Source: Pseudomonadota bacterium (GTDB taxonomy: Bacteria > Pseudomonadota > Gammaproteobacteria > Burkholderiales > Burkholderiaceae_C). Taken from it: a stretch of DNA of 14,719 nt. The notes below the pieces were generated by a model that did not search any database, was not told where the DNA came from, and saw nothing but the letters and a program-made list of their open reading frames with translations. Below are positions 5,832 through 13,032 of this stretch, in pieces. The stretch spans positions 1 to 14,719 of the forward strand of contig JAEZKX010000216.1 in assembly GCA_023436025.1 (NCBI GenBank). The letters run 5' to 3'. The translations under genes were made by a program, and so were the position numbers. Numbering within the stretch: position 1 is the stretch's first letter; each line of letters starts with the position of its first letter.

Positions 5832-6733
5832 CGCAGCACCCCCAGCGCGAACGGCAGGCTCGCCATTCCGAGCAGCGTCGACAGGGTCACCAGGCCGGCC
5901 ACGAGGGCGCCGTTGTACCCCATGCGCGAGGCCAGCACGTAGCAGCTGGAGGCGGTGGGCAGCGCCGAGAACGCCAGCAGCACCATGGTCTGCACCGGGT
6001 CCAGCCGGAACAGGCGGGCCAGTGCCCAGGCCGCCAGCGGCAGCACCAGGTGGCGGATGGCCAGCACGCCGGCGGCCAGCGCCTTGGCGCGCGCCAGGTG
6101 GCCGAACTGCATGCCGGCGCCAGCGGCCATGAGTCCCAGGGCCAGCGAAGCGGCGCCGATGCGGTCGAGGCTGGGGTTCAGCCAGGCCGGCGGCTTCAGG
6201 CCCGCCAGGTTGGCCGCCAGTCCCAGCGCGGTCGCCACGATCAGCGGGTTGCGCACCAGCGCGCGCAGGAAGCCGCTGCCCGCATGGCGGGTCATGGGCC
6301 AGACCGCGGCGACGTTGAACACCGGCACGCACACGCCGATCAGCACCGCGATCAGCAGCAGGCCGCGGCCGCCGGCCAGCCGCTCGGCCAGCGCCAGGGC
6401 GATGAAGGAGTTGAAGCGGAACGCCACCTGCGCCGCCGCCGCGTGCTCGCGCCGGTCGATGTGGCGGCCCAGGCCGGGCAGCCAGGGCAGGGCGTAGGCC
6501 AGGCCGATGCCGCATACCCCCAGCAGCAGCCCGGCGCCGATCAGGCTGGACATCTCACCCAGCGCCAGCGGACTGCGGACGATGGACTGGAACAGCAGCA
6601 CCGGGAACAGGAAGTAGTACACCAGGCTTTCGACCTGCTCCCAGGTGGGGCGCCCGAGGGCGGTGTAGCGGCACACCAGGTAGCCGCACAGGATCAGGAG
6701 GAAGTCGGGAAGCAGCAGCTGGGCGAAATGCAC
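5828..6733 (-). CDS. AEC-family permease (auxin efflux carrier / malate permease type)
   Basis: This 301-residue inner-membrane protein has about eight to ten hydrophobic segments and matches the AEC transporter family. Recognisable family patterns are the N-terminal helix (LLLPDFLLILCGYLVCRY), the mid-protein RNPLIVATALG and the C-terminal ALPTASSCYVLASRMG. Family members export or exchange small organic acids or amino acids. The substrate cannot be read from sequence. The start is GTG at 6733, which puts the first helix immediately at the N-terminus as expected. There is no Shine-Dalgarno, but a TATCCT hexamer lies six bases upstream, which would make the mRNA leaderless. The stop TAG shares the palindrome CTAG with the queG stop on the other strand. 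The gene is divergent from a Bug solute-binding protein gene. Confidence 0.88.
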   Translation of the reverse strand: MHFAQLLLPDFLLILCGYLVCRYTALGRPTWEQVESLVYYFLFPVLLFQSIVRSPLALGEMSSLIGAGLLLGVCGIGLAYALPWLPGLGRHIDRREHAAAAQVAFRFNSFIALALAERLAGGRGLLLIAVLIGVCVPVFNVAAVWPMTRHAGSGFLRALVRNPLIVATALGLAANLAGLKPPAWLNPSLDRIGAASLALGLMAAGAGMQFGHLARAKALAAGVLAIRHLVLPLAAWALARLFRLDPVQTMVLLAFSALPTASSCYVLASRMGYNGALVAGLVTLSTLLGMASLPFALGVLR

Positions 6734-6739
6734 CAGGCG

Positions 6740-6745
6740 AGGATA
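6740..6745 (-). promoter_or_regulatory. -10-like TATCCT for the AEC permease
   Basis: On the minus strand TATCCT runs from 6745 to 6740, followed by six bases (CGCCTG) and the GTG start. A transcript starting at the usual distance would begin at the G of GTG. The absence of a ribosome binding site is compatible with a leaderless mRNA. TATCCT is only a moderate -10 match. Confidence 0.3.
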
Positions 6746-6875
6746 GCCCAGGGCAAACCCGCATCGCGCGACAGGAATGGGTCAGCTTCCTCCGGGGAAT
6801 CCCAGAATCGCGCCGCGCCCAACTGCACTAGGATGTTCGTTTACCCATTCCATCCACCCTTCAGGAGAGAGTCGA

Positions 6876-7847
6876 ATGAAACGTCGTAGCTGGATGGCCG
6901 CCGCCGGCGGTGCGCTGGCCGTGCTGGCCGCTCCCGCGTTCGCGCAGGGCTATCCGAACAAGCCGGTCACGCTGCAGGTGCCGTTCGCGCCCGGCGGCAC
7001 CACCGACATCATCGCCCGCGTGATGTCCGAGCCGCTGACGAAGTACCTCGGCCAGAGCGTTGTGGTGATTAACAAGGCGGGCGGCGGCGGCGTGATCGGC
7101 GCCACCGAGACGGTGCGGGCCGCCCCCGACGGCTACTCGCTGGGCGTGGCCACGGTGTCCACCACCGCAGCCAACCCCGCGATCAACGCGAAGATCCCGT
7201 ACAACCCGACGACGGACTTCACGCCCATCATCAACATCGCGGCCACCCCGAACATCATCGCGGTGCATCCCAGCTTCCCGGCCAAGGACTACAAGACCTT
7301 CGTCGAGGTGCTCAAGCGCAATCCCGGCAAGTACTCGTACTCCTCCTCCGGCACCGGCGGCATCGGCCACCTGCAGATGGAGCTTTACAAGAGCCTGTCG
7401 GGCACCTTCGTCACCCACATCCCCTACCGCGGCGCCGGCCCGGCGCTGAACGACACGGTGGCCGGCCAGGTGCCGATGATCTTCGACAACCTGCCCTCGG
7501 CCCTGCCCTTCATCAAGGAAGGCCGCCTGGTGCCCATCGTGGTGGCCGCGCCGCAGCGCCTGAAGGAACTGCCCAACGTGCCCACCTTCAAGGAAGTGGG
7601 CCTGGAGCCGGTGAACCGCATGGCCTACTACGGCATCCTCGGACCCAAGGGCCTGCCCAAGGAGGTGGTCGACAAGGTTTATGCCGCCACCAAGAAGGCG
7701 CTGGAGGAGCCGGCCGTGCGCAAGCGCATCGAGGACACCGGCTCCATCATCATCGGCAACACCCCGGACCAGTTCGCCCAGCAGATCAAGGCGGAGTACG
7801 AGGTGTACAAGAAGGTGGTGAACTCGGCCAAGCTGACGCTGGAGTGA
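6876..7847 (+). CDS. Bug-family (TctC) periplasmic solute-binding protein 1
   Basis: This 323-residue protein belongs to the Bug/TctC family of tripartite tricarboxylate transporter binding proteins, which are greatly expanded in Burkholderiales. It has an MKRR start, a hydrophobic signal and cleavage after AFA (residue 23). Typical Bug motifs follow: YPNKPVTLQVPFAPGG near the mature N-terminus, NKAGGGGVIGA, AAPDGYSL, then IPYRGAGPALNDTVAGQVPMIFDN and the LPNVPTFKEVG loop. Bug proteins bind carboxylates or other small anions in the periplasm. The ligand is not predictable here. The start is supported by AGGAGA (6863-6868) seven bases upstream. No TctA/TctB membrane genes are nearby, which is common for orphan Bug proteins. 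TAGGAT at 6829-6834 could be its -10. Confidence 0.92.
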   Translation: MKRRSWMAAAGGALAVLAAPAFAQGYPNKPVTLQVPFAPGGTTDIIARVMSEPLTKYLGQSVVVINKAGGGGVIGATETVRAAPDGYSLGVATVSTTAANPAINAKIPYNPTTDFTPIINIAATPNIIAVHPSFPAKDYKTFVEVLKRNPGKYSYSSSGTGGIGHLQMELYKSLSGTFVTHIPYRGAGPALNDTVAGQVPMIFDNLPSALPFIKEGRLVPIVVAAPQRLKELPNVPTFKEVGLEPVNRMAYYGILGPKGLPKEVVDKVYAATKKALEEPAVRKRIEDTGSIIIGNTPDQFAQQIKAEYEVYKKVVNSAKLTLE

Positions 7848-7881
7848 GCCTGCGGCCCCTTTGAACGCGCGGCGCGGCGGC

Positions 7882-7898
7882 GGCCTGGCAAGCAGGCC
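7882..7898 (+). terminator. Hairpin after the first Bug gene
   Basis: GGCCTG (7882-7887) and CAGGCC (7893-7898) form a perfect 6-bp stem with loop GCAAG, 35 bases past the Bug stop codon. Flanking GCGGCGG and CCGCCGC could extend it. Only TTCCCC follows, not a T run, so this would be a weak or factor-dependent terminator. A separate 12-bp palindrome, CCCGGCGCCGGG, lies at 7952-7963. Confidence 0.35.
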
Positions 7899-7983
7899 TT
7901 CCCCGCCGCTGTTCTCCGCCGCCTTCCGGCGCATGACACCCCGGCCCGCGCCCCGGCGCCGGGAGCCCGACCCGGCCGTGCGC

Positions 7984-7989
7984 TAGAGT
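7984..7989 (+). promoter_or_regulatory. -10-like TAGAGT for xerD
   Basis: TAGAGT ends nine bases before the xerD ATG at 7999, the same distance as TACAAT before queG and the carbonic anhydrase gene. The nine bases between are TCGGGGCTC, with only a weak purine-rich GGGG as ribosome binding site. The transcript would have an extremely short leader. No good -35 is seen. Confidence 0.35.
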
Positions 7990-7998
7990 TCGGGGCTC

Positions 7999-8880
7999 AT
8001 GTCCGATGCCATCGACAGCTTCATCGACGCGCTCTGGCTCGAGGAAGGCCTGGCGCGCAACACGCTGGCGGCCTACCGCCGCGACCTGACCCTCTACGAC
8101 AACTGGCTGGCCGAACGGGGCGCGCGCCTGCCCGCCAGCACCGAAGCCGACCTGCACGGCTACTTCGCCGCACGCCACGCGGCCACCAAGGCCACCTCGG
8201 CCAACCGCCGCCTCACCGTCTTCAAGCGCTATTTCCGCTGGGCCCTGCGCGAGCGACTGATCGACGCCGACCCCACCCTGCGCATGCAGCCGGCGCGCAA
8301 GCCGCTGCGGGTGCCGCGCACGCTCACGGAGGCGCAGGTCGAGGCGCTGCTGAAGGCGCCCGACGTCGACACGCCGCTGGGACTGCGCGATCGCACCATG
8401 CTGGAGCTGATGTACGCCAGCGGCCTGCGCGTGAGCGAGCTGGTGACGCTCAAGACCTTCAACGTGAGCCTGAACGGCCATGTGCTGCGCGTGATGGGCA
8501 AGGGCAGCAAGGAGCGGCTGGTGCCCTTTGGCCAGGTGGCGGGCGACTGGATCGTGCGCTATCTCGCCGAGGCCCGCGCGGCCATCCTGGGCGGGCAGCA
8601 GAGCGACGACCTGTTCGTCACCGCGCGCGGCCACGGCATGACGCGGGCCATGTTCTGGCTGCTGGTGAAGAAGCACGCCGCCGCCGCCGACATCCGCGTG
8701 CCGCTGTCGCCGCACACCCTGCGCCATGCCTTCGCCACCCATCTTCTCAACCATGGCGCCGACCTGCGCGCGGTGCAGATGCTGCTGGGGCATGCCGACA
8801 TCTCCACCACCACCATCTACACCCACGTTGCGCGCGAGCGCCTGAAGACGCTGCACGCGCAGCACCACCCCCGCGGCTGA
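7999..8880 (+). CDS. xerD: Site-specific tyrosine recombinase XerD
   Basis: XerD and its partner XerC resolve chromosome dimers at the dif site during division. This 293-residue protein has the usual layout: an N-terminal SAM-like core-binding domain (about 1-100), then the catalytic domain. The catalytic residues are all present: R144 (SGLRVSEL), K168 (GKGSKE), H239-x2-R242 (SPHTLRHAFATHLL), H265 (LLGHADIST) and the nucleophile Y274 (IYTHVARERL). The ending typical of XerD is intact, so it is probably functional rather than a phage or integron integrase. No dif-like site was sought beyond this window. The ATG at 7999 is the first sensible start; the gene sits between two Bug genes, which appears to be a chance or lineage-specific arrangement. 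Confidence 0.94.
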   Translation: MSDAIDSFIDALWLEEGLARNTLAAYRRDLTLYDNWLAERGARLPASTEADLHGYFAARHAATKATSANRRLTVFKRYFRWALRERLIDADPTLRMQPARKPLRVPRTLTEAQVEALLKAPDVDTPLGLRDRTMLELMYASGLRVSELVTLKTFNVSLNGHVLRVMGKGSKERLVPFGQVAGDWIVRYLAEARAAILGGQQSDDLFVTARGHGMTRAMFWLLVKKHAAAADIRVPLSPHTLRHAFATHLLNHGADLRAVQMLLGHADISTTTIYTHVARERLKTLHAQHHPRG

Positions 8881-8915
8881 CGCGCCGCAGCCGCTTTCCC
8901 CCGGAGCAAGATCCC

Positions 8916-9962
8916 ATGCAAGACATCCTGGCCCTTGATGGCCGCGCCGCCGCCGCCGCCGGCCCCGCCGCGGCGCCAGCCGGCCCCGCCACGTCCATCC
9001 GCATCACCCGCCGCGCCGTCCTGGCCGCCGGCGCCGCGCTCGCGCTGCCGGCGCTGGCCCAGCCCTTCCCGAACAAGGTCGTGCGCCTGGTCGTGCCCTA
9101 TCCGCCGGGCGGCGTCAGCGATGCCATCGCCCGCGCGCTCGCCGAGAAGCTGACGGCGCAACTGGGGCAGCAGGTCATCGTGGAGAACAAGGCCGGCGCG
9201 GCCGGCACCATCGGCATGGATGCCGTGGCCAAGGCCGCGCCCGACGGCCACACGCTGGCGTTCTCCGCGGTCAGTCCGCTGGTGCTGAGCCCGCACCTGG
9301 GCAAGGTGCCCTACGACCCCGAGCAGGACCTGACGCCGGTGGTCAGCGTGATGGTGTCGCCGGTGCTGCTGCTGGCCACGCCGGCCACCAACGTGCGCGA
9401 CTTCCGCGACCTGCTGGCCACGGCCAAGGAGCGGCCGAAGTTCGTGCGTTGGGCGACCTCGGGTTCCGGCTCGCTGGGCCACCTGATGCTGGAGCAGCTG
9501 CAGGCCGCCTCCAAGCTGGAGCTGGTGCACATCCCGTACAAGGGCGGCGGCCAGCAGATGACCGACGCGCTGGCCGGCCACTACGAGGTGCTGTCCACCA
9601 ATGCCGGCCCCGCCGTCCACGAGCACATCAAGGCCGGCAAGCTGCGCCCGCTGGCGGTGGGCGGGCCGGGCCGGCTGGAGTCGCTGCCCCACGTGCCCAC
9701 GCTGGCCGAACTGGGCTACCCGCGCGCCAACCTGGCCTCGCATTTCGGCATCTTCGCGCCGGGCCAGCTGCCGGCGCGCCTGCTGGAGCGCCTCAACGCC
9801 GAGTTCAACACCGCGCTGAAGCTGCCCGACATCCGTGCCCGCCTGGTCGGCACTGACAACCTGCCCACGGGTGGCAGCGCCGCCGCCTTCGCGCGCGACG
9901 TCAAGGCCGAGTCGGAGAACAACGCGCGCATCATCAGGGCGGCCGGCATCCGGGCCGACTGA
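8916..9962 (+). CDS. Bug-family (TctC) periplasmic solute-binding protein 2
   Basis: This is a second Bug/TctC-type binding protein, 348 residues. Mature-region motifs are QPFPNKVVRLVVPYPPGG, ENKAGAAGTIG, AAPDGHTLAF, HIPYKGGGQQMTDALAGH and the LPHVPTLAELG loop. It differs clearly from the Bug protein upstream of xerD, so this is not a recent tandem duplication. The N-terminus is unusual: about 27 mostly Ala/Gly/Pro residues precede a twin-arginine-like segment (ITRRAVLAAGAA, RR at 32-33), with cleavage expected after LALPALA near residue 48. The ATG is the only one in the region and has GGAG (8903-8906) nine bases upstream. It begins 35 bases after xerD and could be co-transcribed with it. 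The ligand is unknown. Confidence 0.92.
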   Translation: MQDILALDGRAAAAAGPAAAPAGPATSIRITRRAVLAAGAALALPALAQPFPNKVVRLVVPYPPGGVSDAIARALAEKLTAQLGQQVIVENKAGAAGTIGMDAVAKAAPDGHTLAFSAVSPLVLSPHLGKVPYDPEQDLTPVVSVMVSPVLLLATPATNVRDFRDLLATAKERPKFVRWATSGSGSLGHLMLEQLQAASKLELVHIPYKGGGQQMTDALAGHYEVLSTNAGPAVHEHIKAGKLRPLAVGGPGRLESLPHVPTLAELGYPRANLASHFGIFAPGQLPARLLERLNAEFNTALKLPDIRARLVGTDNLPTGGSAAAFARDVKAESENNARIIRAAGIRAD

Positions 9963-10168
9963 GCCGCGCCGCCCAGCCCGGCGGTCGGGGGTTGGCGCCG
10001 CGCCCTTGTCCTACCCGGACGGCCCGGCCGCCGAGGCACAGTGTCGGCGTGACGAAGGAAGCGGCCTCCGTGGCGCGCTGGCTGTGCGGCCGGCGTGGGC
10101 CGCGGCGCGCAGGCCGCGGCGCCCGCGCTGCCCCTGGGTGGCCCGTGGCGATCGACGAGGAGAAATCC

Positions 10169-10549
10169 ATGCATCCCTTCCTTTCCGCGGCCGCGTTCTC
10201 CCTCGCACTGGCAGTGGCGGCTGCGCCGGCCCTTGCGCAGGAGCTGCTGTACACCGCCAGGCCGGCCATCGCGCTCAGCGTGGGCGACAGGATGGCGACG
10301 CGGCAGCAGCCGGTGGAATTCACCGTGACCATGCCGGGCGGCAAGACCACCACCGCGGTCGCGCAGCCGGCGGCCGGCGGGGAGCGGGCCGGCACCGTGC
10401 ACTATCCCAGCGACTTCGGCAACGCCGGCACCCAGCTGGGCGACTACACCTGGACCGCCCGCGTCGCCGGCCAGACCGTCATGAGCGGCAGCTTCTCCTA
10501 CCGGCTGGCGCAGAACGGGCAGCTGCTGTTCGTGCCCTCGGGGTCGTGA
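10169..10549 (+). CDS. Small secreted protein of unknown function
   Basis: I do not recognise this 126-residue protein. It has a clear signal peptide: MHPF, a long Ala/Leu-rich core, and cleavage after PALA at about residue 23. The mature ~100 residues are rich in Thr, Val and Gly with alternating hydrophobic patterns such as VEFTVTMPGG, DYTWTARVAG and GSFSYRLAQNG, suggesting a small all-beta, perhaps Ig-like, domain. There is no Cys, so no disulfides or lipidation. The start is chosen by AGGAG (10158-10162) six bases upstream; the frame remains open about 60 codons further but that stretch looks like GC-rich noise. It stands alone between a Bug gene and a convergent DUF455 gene. A periplasmic location is likely and the role is unknown. 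Confidence 0.75.
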   Translation: MHPFLSAAAFSLALAVAAAPALAQELLYTARPAIALSVGDRMATRQQPVEFTVTMPGGKTTTAVAQPAAGGERAGTVHYPSDFGNAGTQLGDYTWTARVAGQTVMSGSFSYRLAQNGQLLFVPSGS

Positions 10550-10579
10550 GCGCGAGACGGCGGGCCGACGATGCCAGGT

Positions 10580-11380
10580 TCAATCCGGCTGCGCCGCCAG
10601 CCAGGCCAGTTCCTCGGCACTGAAGCCGGCACGCCGGCGCGCTTCCTCGTTGAATGGCGGATGCAGGCGCGGCGCGGCATGGCGCTGCACCAGCACGCCG
10701 TAGTGCGCCACCGGGTCCAGCCCCGCCTGCGCGCACAGCACACGGTACCAGTGGTTGCCGATGGCCACGTGGCCGACCTCGTCGCGCAGGATGATGTCCA
10801 GGATGGCCACCGCGCGCAATGCGTCGGCCGAGCCCGCCTGCCGCAGCTTCTGCTGGATCTGCGGCGTGGCATCCAGCCCGCGCGCTTCCAGCGTGCGCGG
10901 CACCAGCGCCATGCGCGCGACGATGTCGTCCCTGGTCTTCTCGCACATGGCCCACAGGCCGTCGTGGGCGGCGAAATCGCCATAGGCGTAGCCCAGGGTG
11001 GCGAGCAGGTCGGCCAGCAGGGTGAAGTGGTGGGCCTCCTCCGCGGCGACGCGCAACCAGTCCTCGTGGAAGGCGCGCGGCATGCCTTCGAAGCGCCAGG
11101 CGGCGTCGAGCGCGAGGTTGATCGCGTTGAACTCGATGTGGGCGATGGCGTGCAGCAGGGCGGCCAGGCCTTCGGGCCTGGCGGGCGAGCGGCGCGGCAC
11201 GCGCGCCGGATGCACCAGGGCCGGCCGCGCGGGACGACCCGGCAGCGCGCGTGTGGGGACCGGGGCCTGCGGCGCGAGCGGCAGTTGCGCGGCCTGGGCA
11301 TGCAGGTCGCGCGCCAGGGCGGCCTTCTCGCGCGGATCGTCGCTCTGCAGGGCCTGCAGAGCCTGCTGGCGGAGCTCCAT
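10580..11380 (-). CDS. DUF455 ferritin-like diiron protein
   Basis: This 266-residue protein matches the DUF455 family, a ferritin-like four-helix group of uncertain function. Probable diiron ligands are E83 (HAIAHIEFNAI), E114/E115 with H117/H118 (AAEEAHHF) and E201-x2-H204 (RDEVGHVAIGNHW). The first 70 residues include a Pro/Ala/Arg-rich linker (38-69) between a short helix and the core. Relatives are loosely connected with tRNA hydroxylase MiaE-like folds, but no substrate is established. The ATG at 11380 lies only 18 bases from the divergent carbonic anhydrase ATG. The frame continues further upstream across that gene as shadow sequence. The AGGG directly before the ATG is too close to act well as a ribosome binding site, and a TAGAAT seven bases upstream suggests a nearly leaderless transcript. 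Confidence 0.85.
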   Translation of the reverse strand: MELRQQALQALQSDDPREKAALARDLHAQAAQLPLAPQAPVPTRALPGRPARPALVHPARVPRRSPARPEGLAALLHAIAHIEFNAINLALDAAWRFEGMPRAFHEDWLRVAAEEAHHFTLLADLLATLGYAYGDFAAHDGLWAMCEKTRDDIVARMALVPRTLEARGLDATPQIQQKLRQAGSADALRAVAILDIILRDEVGHVAIGNHWYRVLCAQAGLDPVAHYGVLVQRHAAPRLHPPFNEEARRRAGFSAEELAWLAAQPD

Positions 11381-11383
11381 CCC

Positions 11384-11389
11384 TACAAT
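11384..11389 (+). promoter_or_regulatory. -10 element TACAAT for the carbonic anhydrase-hslO operon
   Basis: TACAAT ends nine bases before the ATG at 11399, exactly as at queG. The intervening bases (TCTAGGCTT) contain only a weak AGG. It shares two bases with a -10-like hexamer on the opposite strand. No good -35 is visible; the upstream region is the coding start of the DUF455 gene. Confidence 0.5.
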
Positions 11390-11393
11390 TCTA
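11388..11393 (-). promoter_or_regulatory. -10-like TAGAAT for the DUF455 gene
   Basis: On the minus strand TAGAAT runs from 11393 to 11388 and is followed by seven bases (TGTAGGG) and the ATG at 11380. It overlaps the plus-strand TACAAT by two bases, so polymerase could probably not occupy both promoters at once. A -35 was not found. Confidence 0.35.
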
Positions 11394-11398
11394 GGCTT

Positions 11399-11926
11399 AT
11401 GGCCATCTACGAATTCGAAGGCAAGGCGCCGAAGCTCGGCAAGGAAGCCTGGGTCGCCGACAGCGCCCAGGTGATCGGCGAGGTCGAGCTCGGCGACAAC
11501 ACCAGCGTCTGGTACGGCGCGGTGATCCGCGGCGACACCGGCGAGCTGATCAAGGTCGGCCGCAACAGCAACATCCAGGACGGCTCGGTGCTGCATGCCG
11601 ATTTCGGCTGGCCGCTGACGGTGGGCGACAACGTCACCGTGGGCCACCAGGTGATGCTGCATGGCTGCACCATCGGCGAGGGCACGCTGGTGGGCATCCA
11701 GGCGGTGGTGCTCAACGGCGCCAGGATCGGGCGCAACTGCGTCATCGGCGCCGGCGCGGTGGTGACCGAGGGCAAGGAGTTCCCCGACAACTCGCTCATC
11801 GTCGGCGCGCCGGCCAAGGCCATCCGCACCCTGGACGCCGAGGCCGTCGCGCGGTTCGCGCCGCTGGCGCCGCACTATGTGGAGAACGCGCGCCGCCATG
11901 CGCGGGGATTGAAGAAGGTCGGTTGA
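11399..11926 (+). CDS. Gamma-class carbonic anhydrase family protein
   Basis: This 175-residue protein is a left-handed beta-helix of hexapeptide repeats, of the YrdA/PaaY/gamma-carbonic anhydrase group. The repeats run through most of residues 12-140 (IGEVELGDNTSVW, VGDNVTVGHQVMLHG, IGEGTLVGIQAVVLNGARIG). Metal ligands H66 (VLHAD), H83 (VGHQV) and H88 (MLHGC) are conserved, as are R44 and D46 (VIRGD) and Q60. The family binds zinc or iron as a trimer. Many bacterial members have little measurable carbonic anhydrase activity, so catalysis is not certain. The start has a -10-like TACAAT nine bases upstream and no strong ribosome binding site. Its stop overlaps the next start (TGATG), making a two-gene operon with hslO. 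Confidence 0.92.
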   Translation: MAIYEFEGKAPKLGKEAWVADSAQVIGEVELGDNTSVWYGAVIRGDTGELIKVGRNSNIQDGSVLHADFGWPLTVGDNVTVGHQVMLHGCTIGEGTLVGIQAVVLNGARIGRNCVIGAGAVVTEGKEFPDNSLIVGAPAKAIRTLDAEAVARFAPLAPHYVENARRHARGLKKVG

Positions 11927-12888
11927 TGTCCGAGTTGCACAAGTTCCTGTTCGACGGCCTGCCGGTGCGCGGCATGATCGTCCGCCTCACCGACGCCTGG
12001 ACCGAGATCCTCGCGCGCCGCGCCGCCGACGACGCCGCCGAGGCCTGGCCCTGGCCGGTGGCCGAGATGCTGGGCGAGATGGCGGCCGCCGGCGCGCTGA
12101 TGCAGTCCAACATCAAGTTCAACGGCGCGCTGGTCATGCAGATCTTCGGCGACGGCCCGGTGAAGGTGGCCGTGGCGGAGGTGCAGCAGGACCTGAGCCT
12201 GCGCGTCACCGCCAAGGTTGTCGGCGAGGTCGAGGCCGACGCCCATCTGCAGGACCTGGTCAACGTCCACGGGCGCGGTCGCTGCGCGATCACGCTCGAC
12301 CCCAAGGACCGCCTGCCCGGCCAGCAGGCCTACCAGGGCGTGGTGCCGCTGAACGCCTCGCACGGCGACAGCCGGCCCAACCTGGCCGAGGTGCTGGAGC
12401 ACTACATGCGGCAGTCGGAACAGCTCGACACCAAGATCGTGCTGGCGGCCGACCGCAACGTGGCCGCGGGACTGCTCATCCAGCGGCTTCCGGCCGAGGG
12501 CGAGGGCAATGTCGGCGGCAAGTACGCCGATCCGGCCGAGCAACTGGAGCACTTCAACCGCATCGCCACGCTGGCGTCCAGCCTCACCGGCGACGAGCTG
12601 CTGCAGCTGGACGTCGAGACCATCCTGCGCCGGCTGTTCTGGCAGGAGAAGCTGCTGCGCTTCGACGTCCAGACGCCGCGCTTTGCCTGCACCTGCAGCC
12701 GCGAGCGCGTGGCCGGCATGATCCGCGGGCTGGGCCAGGAGGAGGCCGACAGCATCCTCGCCGAGCGCGGCGAAATCGACGTGTCCTGCGATTTCTGCGG
12801 CAAGCACTACCGGTTCGACCCGGTGGATGCGGCGCAGATCTTCACCGCGGCGGGCGACCAGCCGCCGAGCTCGTCGCGGGTGCAGTAG
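11926..12888 (+). CDS. hslO: Redox-regulated chaperone Hsp33
   Basis: Hsp33 is a cytoplasmic holdase chaperone, switched on by oxidative unfolding. This 320-residue copy has the N-terminal substrate-binding domain (beginning ELHKFLFDGLPVRGMIVRL), a linker, and the C-terminal zinc switch C255-x-C257 and C288-x2-C291. All four redox cysteines are present, so it should be regulated normally. The ATG at 11926 overlaps the stop of the carbonic anhydrase gene by one base, with GAAGAAGG a few bases upstream inside that gene. A TTG one codon earlier in the same frame is a less likely start. A GC hairpin (12893-12908) lies directly after the stop. Joint expression with a metal-dependent carbonic anhydrase homologue is seen here, but a functional link is not established. 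Confidence 0.95.
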   Translation: MSELHKFLFDGLPVRGMIVRLTDAWTEILARRAADDAAEAWPWPVAEMLGEMAAAGALMQSNIKFNGALVMQIFGDGPVKVAVAEVQQDLSLRVTAKVVGEVEADAHLQDLVNVHGRGRCAITLDPKDRLPGQQAYQGVVPLNASHGDSRPNLAEVLEHYMRQSEQLDTKIVLAADRNVAAGLLIQRLPAEGEGNVGGKYADPAEQLEHFNRIATLASSLTGDELLQLDVETILRRLFWQEKLLRFDVQTPRFACTCSRERVAGMIRGLGQEEADSILAERGEIDVSCDFCGKHYRFDPVDAAQIFTAAGDQPPSSSRVQ

Positions 12889-12892
12889 CCGC

Positions 12893-12908
12893 GCGGCGGG
12901 CGCGCCGC
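12893..12908 (+). terminator. GC hairpin after hslO
   Basis: GCGGCG (12893-12898) and CGCCGC (12903-12908) pair around a four-base loop, five bases beyond the hslO stop. A second hairpin, GCCGGC repeated at 12939-12944 and 12952-12957 with a seven-base loop, follows. Neither has a T run, so termination strength is uncertain. Confidence 0.35.
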
Positions 12909-13032
12909 ATGCCAAGGATGAGGAGGGACCCCCGCCTGGCCGGCGATGCGTGCCGGCTGCCCTGGCGTCGCCGGAGCCTTGCCGGGGCGATCTTTTGGTG
13001 CAAACAAAGGTCTACAGGTCCACAATGCGCCG

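Noticed and set aside
4242..6515. A 757-codon minus-strand frame covering tsaE, the antisense of queG and part of the permease region
   Set aside because: Only the tsaE part has recognisable protein sequence. The rest is antisense to queG and out of frame with the permease, an effect of GC-rich codon bias.
7999..8880. Tyrosine recombinase considered as a sign of an integrated mobile element
   Set aside because: Length, domains and C-terminus fit housekeeping XerD. No attachment-site repeats, tRNA, or phage or plasmid genes are nearby.
10571..11398. Plus-strand frame reading through the DUF455 region into the carbonic anhydrase gene
   Set aside because: The part before 11399 is antisense to DUF455 and has no homology features. 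The true start is the ATG at 11399.
11381..11899. N-terminal extension of the DUF455 frame across the carbonic anhydrase gene on the minus strand
   Set aside because: It is antisense to a well-conserved gene. DUF455 proteins start near the ATG at 11380.
12946..13032. Upstream ATG adding 29 residues to the MerR regulator
   Set aside because: AGGAGGG at 12921-12927 is 18 bases away, too far. The extra residues have no family match, and likely promoter sequence lies inside them.
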